Shown: positions 61,614-64,000 of the stretch, in pieces
Position numbering within the stretch: the stretch's first letter is position 1
Layout: every line of letters starts with the position of its first letter
Source: Candidatus Woesearchaeota archaeon
GTDB lineage: Archaea > Nanobdellota > Nanobdellia > Woesearchaeales > UBA11576
Assembly (NCBI GenBank): GCA_018668595.1
Contig: JABJCP010000033.1
Span: 1-64,000 of the forward strand
Length of the DNA stretch: 64,000 nt
Reading direction: 5' to 3'
The notes under the pieces: generated by a model
Told to the model about the DNA's origin: nothing
The model's database searches: none
The model's input: only the letters and a program-made list of their open reading frames with translations
Made by a program: the position numbers and the translations under genes

Positions 61614-62135
61614 ATGAAATGTGAATCATGCAGTGTCGAGTATGGCAAAGTTGAAGTAATACAAAAACCAGAAATATGCAAATCATGCAACACCGAGCTG
61701 AATCTTATTGAATTTTGGAGTAATAAAGAAATCATAGAAGATCTAGATTTCGCATGCGCTCAAAAAAATCCTATAATTTTAGTTGCTGAAAATTGCGACG
61801 GAATTGCAGGATTTACTTGGGGATATGATTTACCAATTGAGAAATTTAGATTTCTAACTGGAAAAACAAACAATGCAAATTACATGGATGAAATTTCTGT
61901 TAGAGGAGATAAACGCATTAAAGGAGTTGGTTCTATCTTGGTTAAAAATTACATCAAAGCACTAGTAGATAAACAAAAAAACGAATTGGTGTTGAGAACA
62001 GACAAAAGAAACCCTGCATCAATGGCTCTGTTTAAAAAACTTGATTTAACACCAATTATAGACGACAAAATAATAGGAAATGCAGTTTATGATCCTAATT
62101 ATCCCGACAGAATTTATCTAAAAAGAAAAATCTAA
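61614..62135 (+). CDS. GNAT acetyltransferase with an inserted zinc knuckle
   Basis: The acetyl-CoA motif is VRGDKRIKGVGSILVKNYI, and PASMALFKKLDLTP the closing part. After the N-terminal strand the protein has CESCSVEYGKVEVIQKPEICKSC, a CX2C...CX2C zinc knuckle placed inside the fold. The first ATG is 61614, but the frame is open from 61470 and the GNAT fold clearly begins at about 61530 (VRPYRQSDLDEIIQVYKSAFAEPPW). No AUG start exists there. The start is therefore unresolved: a non-AUG codon, a +1 shift from the ORF at 61412, or a sequencing error. Substrate unknown. Confidence 0.75.
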   Translation: MKCESCSVEYGKVEVIQKPEICKSCNTELNLIEFWSNKEIIEDLDFACAQKNPIILVAENCDGIAGFTWGYDLPIEKFRFLTGKTNNANYMDEISVRGDKRIKGVGSILVKNYIKALVDKQKNELVLRTDKRNPASMALFKKLDLTPIIDDKIIGNAVYDPNYPDRIYLKRKI

Positions 62136-62216
62136 ACCAAAATTGTTTTATTTTAAATTTTTATTTTTTTATTAATTTATTTTCAAAAATCAAAATAAAT
62201 AATATCAGAAATCAAA

Positions 62217-63287
62217 TCAAAAATCAGTCAACTTTTTTAACTTACAAATATTAATTATCGTAGTTCGCCCTTCAGTCCCGCCGCTAATGGATTTAGTTTC
62301 AATAAATCTATTATCTGCTAGCTTTCTAATTCTACGTTGGAATGTTTTATAAATAGCAGAACCTCCCTTTGCTTGATATACTTTGTAAATATCTCCTATT
62401 TTTTTACCTTCATTTTCAGCAATAATATCCAATATTATTTTCATATCTTCCTCGAGGTTATCAGGTTTTCTTGCAAAAAATTGTTCTGTTTTTGAAAGAG
62501 CTTCTTTAACATAATCTACAGTTATTTTTTTTGATGAATGTGATTCTGCCACAAGCCCGCTTTCTCTGAGAATATGCAATCCTCCTCTAATATCTCGTAT
62601 GTCTGCAGCTTTTTGTGCAGCAAGTGCAAATGCATCAGTTTCCCAAACGCCCGGAACAAATGCGAAATCAGATCTTTTTTTCATAATACCAAATGTTTCT
62701 TGAGCACTATATTGACGAAATTCCATTAATTCAGGAATGAGTCTAGACTTAACACGCATGTCAACTTCGTTGAGCCAATCCTTAAAATTAGTAATTAAGA
62801 AAATAGTTTTTTTAAAAATTTCTTCGATGATAGTATATAAAAAATCAAAGTCTTCAACTTTATCAACTTCATCAAATGCAAAAACAGCGCATTTCTTATT
62901 TATTATATCTTTTGCAATCCGAAATAGATCTTCTGTTTTTTTATTTTGAGTAAATTTATAACCTAATTGTTCGCATATCTCGATGACAATTTTATAAGTA
63001 GTATTTTTTTGCCAACAATTAACATAAATTACTTCAACCTCATCAGTCTCTTCTTCAAGATCTCTAAGAACAAAACGAATTGCTGCAGTTTTGCCAATAC
63101 CTGGCGCACCATAAATAAAAACATTCTTACCAGTTCTTCCTTGAAGTAAGGGTTTAATACATGCTGCCATTTTAAATTGCTCATTTTCTCTATATGGCAG
63201 CAGCTTTGGTAAGAAATCATAATCTAATGCTAATTCATTTCTAAACAACGATTCTGAAGCACCTAAACTATCATTAAATAATCCCAT
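62217..63287 (-). CDS. cdc6: Orc1/Cdc6 replication initiator
   Basis: The archaeal origin-binding AAA+ ATPase. YRENEQFKMAACIKPLLQG precedes Walker A GAPGIGKT at residues 60-67. Walker B is FAFDEVDK at about 137-143, and LITNFKDWLNEVDMRVKSRLIPELMEFRQYS is sensor 1 and the initiator-specific helix region. RDIRGGLHILRESGLVAE is sensor 2, and a C-terminal winged helix (GDIYKVYQAKGGSAIYKTFQRRIRKL) follows. 356 aa. Leaderless ATG; the TATA box is inside a palindrome. Confidence 0.93.
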   Translation of the reverse strand: MGLFNDSLGASESLFRNELALDYDFLPKLLPYRENEQFKMAACIKPLLQGRTGKNVFIYGAPGIGKTAAIRFVLRDLEEETDEVEVIYVNCWQKNTTYKIVIEICEQLGYKFTQNKKTEDLFRIAKDIINKKCAVFAFDEVDKVEDFDFLYTIIEEIFKKTIFLITNFKDWLNEVDMRVKSRLIPELMEFRQYSAQETFGIMKKRSDFAFVPGVWETDAFALAAQKAADIRDIRGGLHILRESGLVAESHSSKKITVDYVKEALSKTEQFFARKPDNLEEDMKIILDIIAENEGKKIGDIYKVYQAKGGSAIYKTFQRRIRKLADNRFIETKSISGGTEGRTTIINICKLKKLTDF

Positions 63288-63303
63288 ATAATGCTAGAAT
63301 AAT

Positions 63304-63324
63304 CCAAAATTTATATAATTTTGG
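63304..63324. promoter_or_regulatory. Palindrome overlapping the cdc6 TATA box
   Basis: CCAAAATT-TATAT-AATTTTGG is a perfect 8-bp inverted repeat centred on the TATA box, about 26 nt before the leaderless cdc6 ATG. Binding of any protein here would block TBP. Confidence 0.6.
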
Positions 63325-63509
63325 GATATAACACCAAATAACAAAAATTTCTAAACTATAAACTTAAAATAAACATTGAAAATATTCCTGTCCATTGAAA
63401 ACCTCAATCACAACTCTTGATTCTAACTATTCGGAATTATCTCACCCCACTGGACACTGGACATTGGTGTGTGTGAACTATTTAAACAAACCCAATCATC
63501 ATAGCTACT

Positions 63510-63580
63510 GATGGTTAAGAAAGGTAAGAGCTGCCAAACCTCTTTGAATAACTTCGCCACTTAACCATCCAAACCCCCCT
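63510..63580 (+). ncRNA. Stem-loop with C-run tail in the putative origin
   Basis: GATGGTTAAG (63510-63519) pairs with CTTAACCATC (63560-63569), enclosing an AAGAG/CTCTT hairpin, followed by CCAAACCCCCCTT. A plus-strand TATA (CTATTTAAA, about 63478) lies 25-30 nt upstream. It could be an origin dyad or another C-rich small RNA. There is no T-run after it. Confidence 0.35.
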
Positions 63581-63631
63581 TAATAAACCATATTAAACAA
63601 AAAAAATTAACAAATAAACGAGGTGAAACAA

Positions 63632-63781
63632 ATGATAGGAGCAAAACAATATGAACCTAATGATTTACGATTAAATACAATTGAAAATTTATTCTGGCAA
63701 CAAATCACACAAATTTCGAGAAGATCTACAAATGCACAATTAGATACAGTAGATATACAATTCAGTGATGTGTGTTTGTAA
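63632..63781 (+). CDS. Small protein (49 aa)
   Basis: Not in the ORF track. ATG 63632 has a perfect CGAGGTGAAACAA upstream. IGAKQYEPNDLRLNTIENLFWQ and the rest (ITQISRRSTNAQLDTVDIQF) suggest one helix and a short strand. No family recognised. First gene right of the putative origin. Confidence 0.6.
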   Translation: MIGAKQYEPNDLRLNTIENLFWQQITQISRRSTNAQLDTVDIQFSDVCL

Positions 63782-63901
63782 ACTAATTCCAAACTTAGAT
63801 CACATAAAAACCCAAACATAACTATTTTCACAAAATGAACAAACAAAACAATACAAACAATACAACGAATAATATTAACTTATTATATGGGAGGTGAATA
63901 A

Positions 63902-64000
63902 ATGACACATAAATTTAAAAAAGTAAATGATTTTGATCGTAAAAAATTTTTTCAGGACTTTGAAAGAAACATGATTGGTAAAGATCAAGAGTTCTATGAA
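63902..64000 (+). CDS. Start of a protein-coding gene, cut by the window end
   Basis: ATG 63902 after GGGAGGTGAATAA, a strong SD. Only 33 codons are visible (THKFKKVNDFDRKKFFQDFERNMIGKDQEFYE), open to the end. Function cannot be called. Confidence 0.65.
   Translation, partial: MTHKFKKVNDFDRKKFFQDFERNMIGKDQEFYE

Larger units (their letters stand above)
63288..63631. other. Candidate replication origin region beside cdc6
   Basis: 344 bp without a gene. Contains the cdc6 promoter palindrome (63304-63324), TCCATTGAAAAC (63391-63402), which is close to the archaeal mini-ORB core TCCANTGGAAAC, and the direct repeat ACTGGAC-ACTGGAC-ATTGG (63449-63467) next to CCCC (reverse strand TCCAGTGGGGT, ORB-like). 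A G/C-run and a strong stem-loop follow at 63510-63580. Position and repeats fit an origin; no replication data are available. Confidence 0.45.

Noticed and set aside
63510-63580. H/ACA guide RNA
   Set aside because: A long basal stem and internal loop are present, but there is no ACA box after the stem and no k-turn.
1-64000. CRISPR arrays, insertion sequences, integrases or prophage
   Set aside because: No regularly spaced direct repeats of 25-40 bp and no transposase- or integrase-like ORFs. The tandem repeats seen are short AT-rich tracts.

Overview
This is a strongly AT-rich archaeal chromosome segment. The archaeal diagnosis rests on the gene content: Elp3, diphthine synthase, archaeal-type AlaRS, Orc1/Cdc6, an S15-RecJ-like pair, an Nre repair protein, an XPD-like helicase, RtcB, FtsZ and TrmB-family regulators. 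It also rests on TATA boxes about 25-30 nt upstream of many leaderless starts, and on tRNA genes with bulge-helix-bulge introns and no encoded CCA. The small, lysine/asparagine-rich proteome resembles DPANN lineages such as Woesearchaeota or Pacearchaeota, but that placement is only an inference.

Layout. 1-8.9 kb: a P-type Ca2+-type ATPase, then a run of RNA-modification genes (Elp3, a 16S rRNA methyltransferase-like protein, an NSUN m5C methyltransferase, an MnmC-like methyltransferase) and a type II pantothenate kinase. Two large folded intergenic elements (A and B) lie between the methyltransferases. 8.9-14.3 kb: a tRNA-Arg(GCG) with two non-canonical introns, a TrmB regulator divergent from two orphan genes, and a secreted lamin-tail protein with a membrane-anchored partner. 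14.3-26 kb: DNA ligase, FtsZ, nitroreductase, diphthine synthase, tRNA-Gln with an intron, a radical SAM RlmN-like protein and an M3 peptidase, with putative small RNAs on both sides of ftsZ. 26-39 kb: a SIMPL protein, a second TrmB with a divergent orphan pair, two paralogous lipoproteins, S15-RecJ, a UMPH-1-like nucleotidase, an XPD-like helicase, a C-rich-loop hairpin RNA, an O-methyltransferase and a PUA protein.

39.4-47.5 kb is the most unusual region. It is a block of mostly unknown minus-strand genes (an N-formylglutamate-amidohydrolase-like protein, an AAA_28-type NTPase, a radical SAM protein, BtpA, Maf and several 40-80 aa proteins) around a third TrmB regulator. Four copies of the same 24-bp palindrome (TTGTTGT-N10-ACAACAA) lie at its promoters, so it looks like a local regulon. 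A third folded element (C) follows the regulator. 47.5-59.5 kb: MetF, endonuclease V, AlaRS, Nre, two tandem sRNA-like units, a membrane pyrophosphatase that seems to start at a non-AUG codon, RtcB and small enzymes. 59.5-64 kb: a membrane/CYTH-like protein, tRNA-His with an intron, a duplicated CxxC microprotein segment, a GNAT with a zinc knuckle, and Orc1/Cdc6 beside a 344-bp intergenic region with origin-like repeats.

Themes. RNA processing is prominent: intron-bearing tRNAs, RtcB, and several tRNA or rRNA modification enzymes. There are at least three families of apparently structured non-coding elements: A/B/C with a covarying stem around GATYYATGCA, hairpins sharing the C-rich core CCACCCCCAACAAC, and tandem C-run units upstream of nre. 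I found no CRISPR array, no insertion sequence and no rRNA genes.
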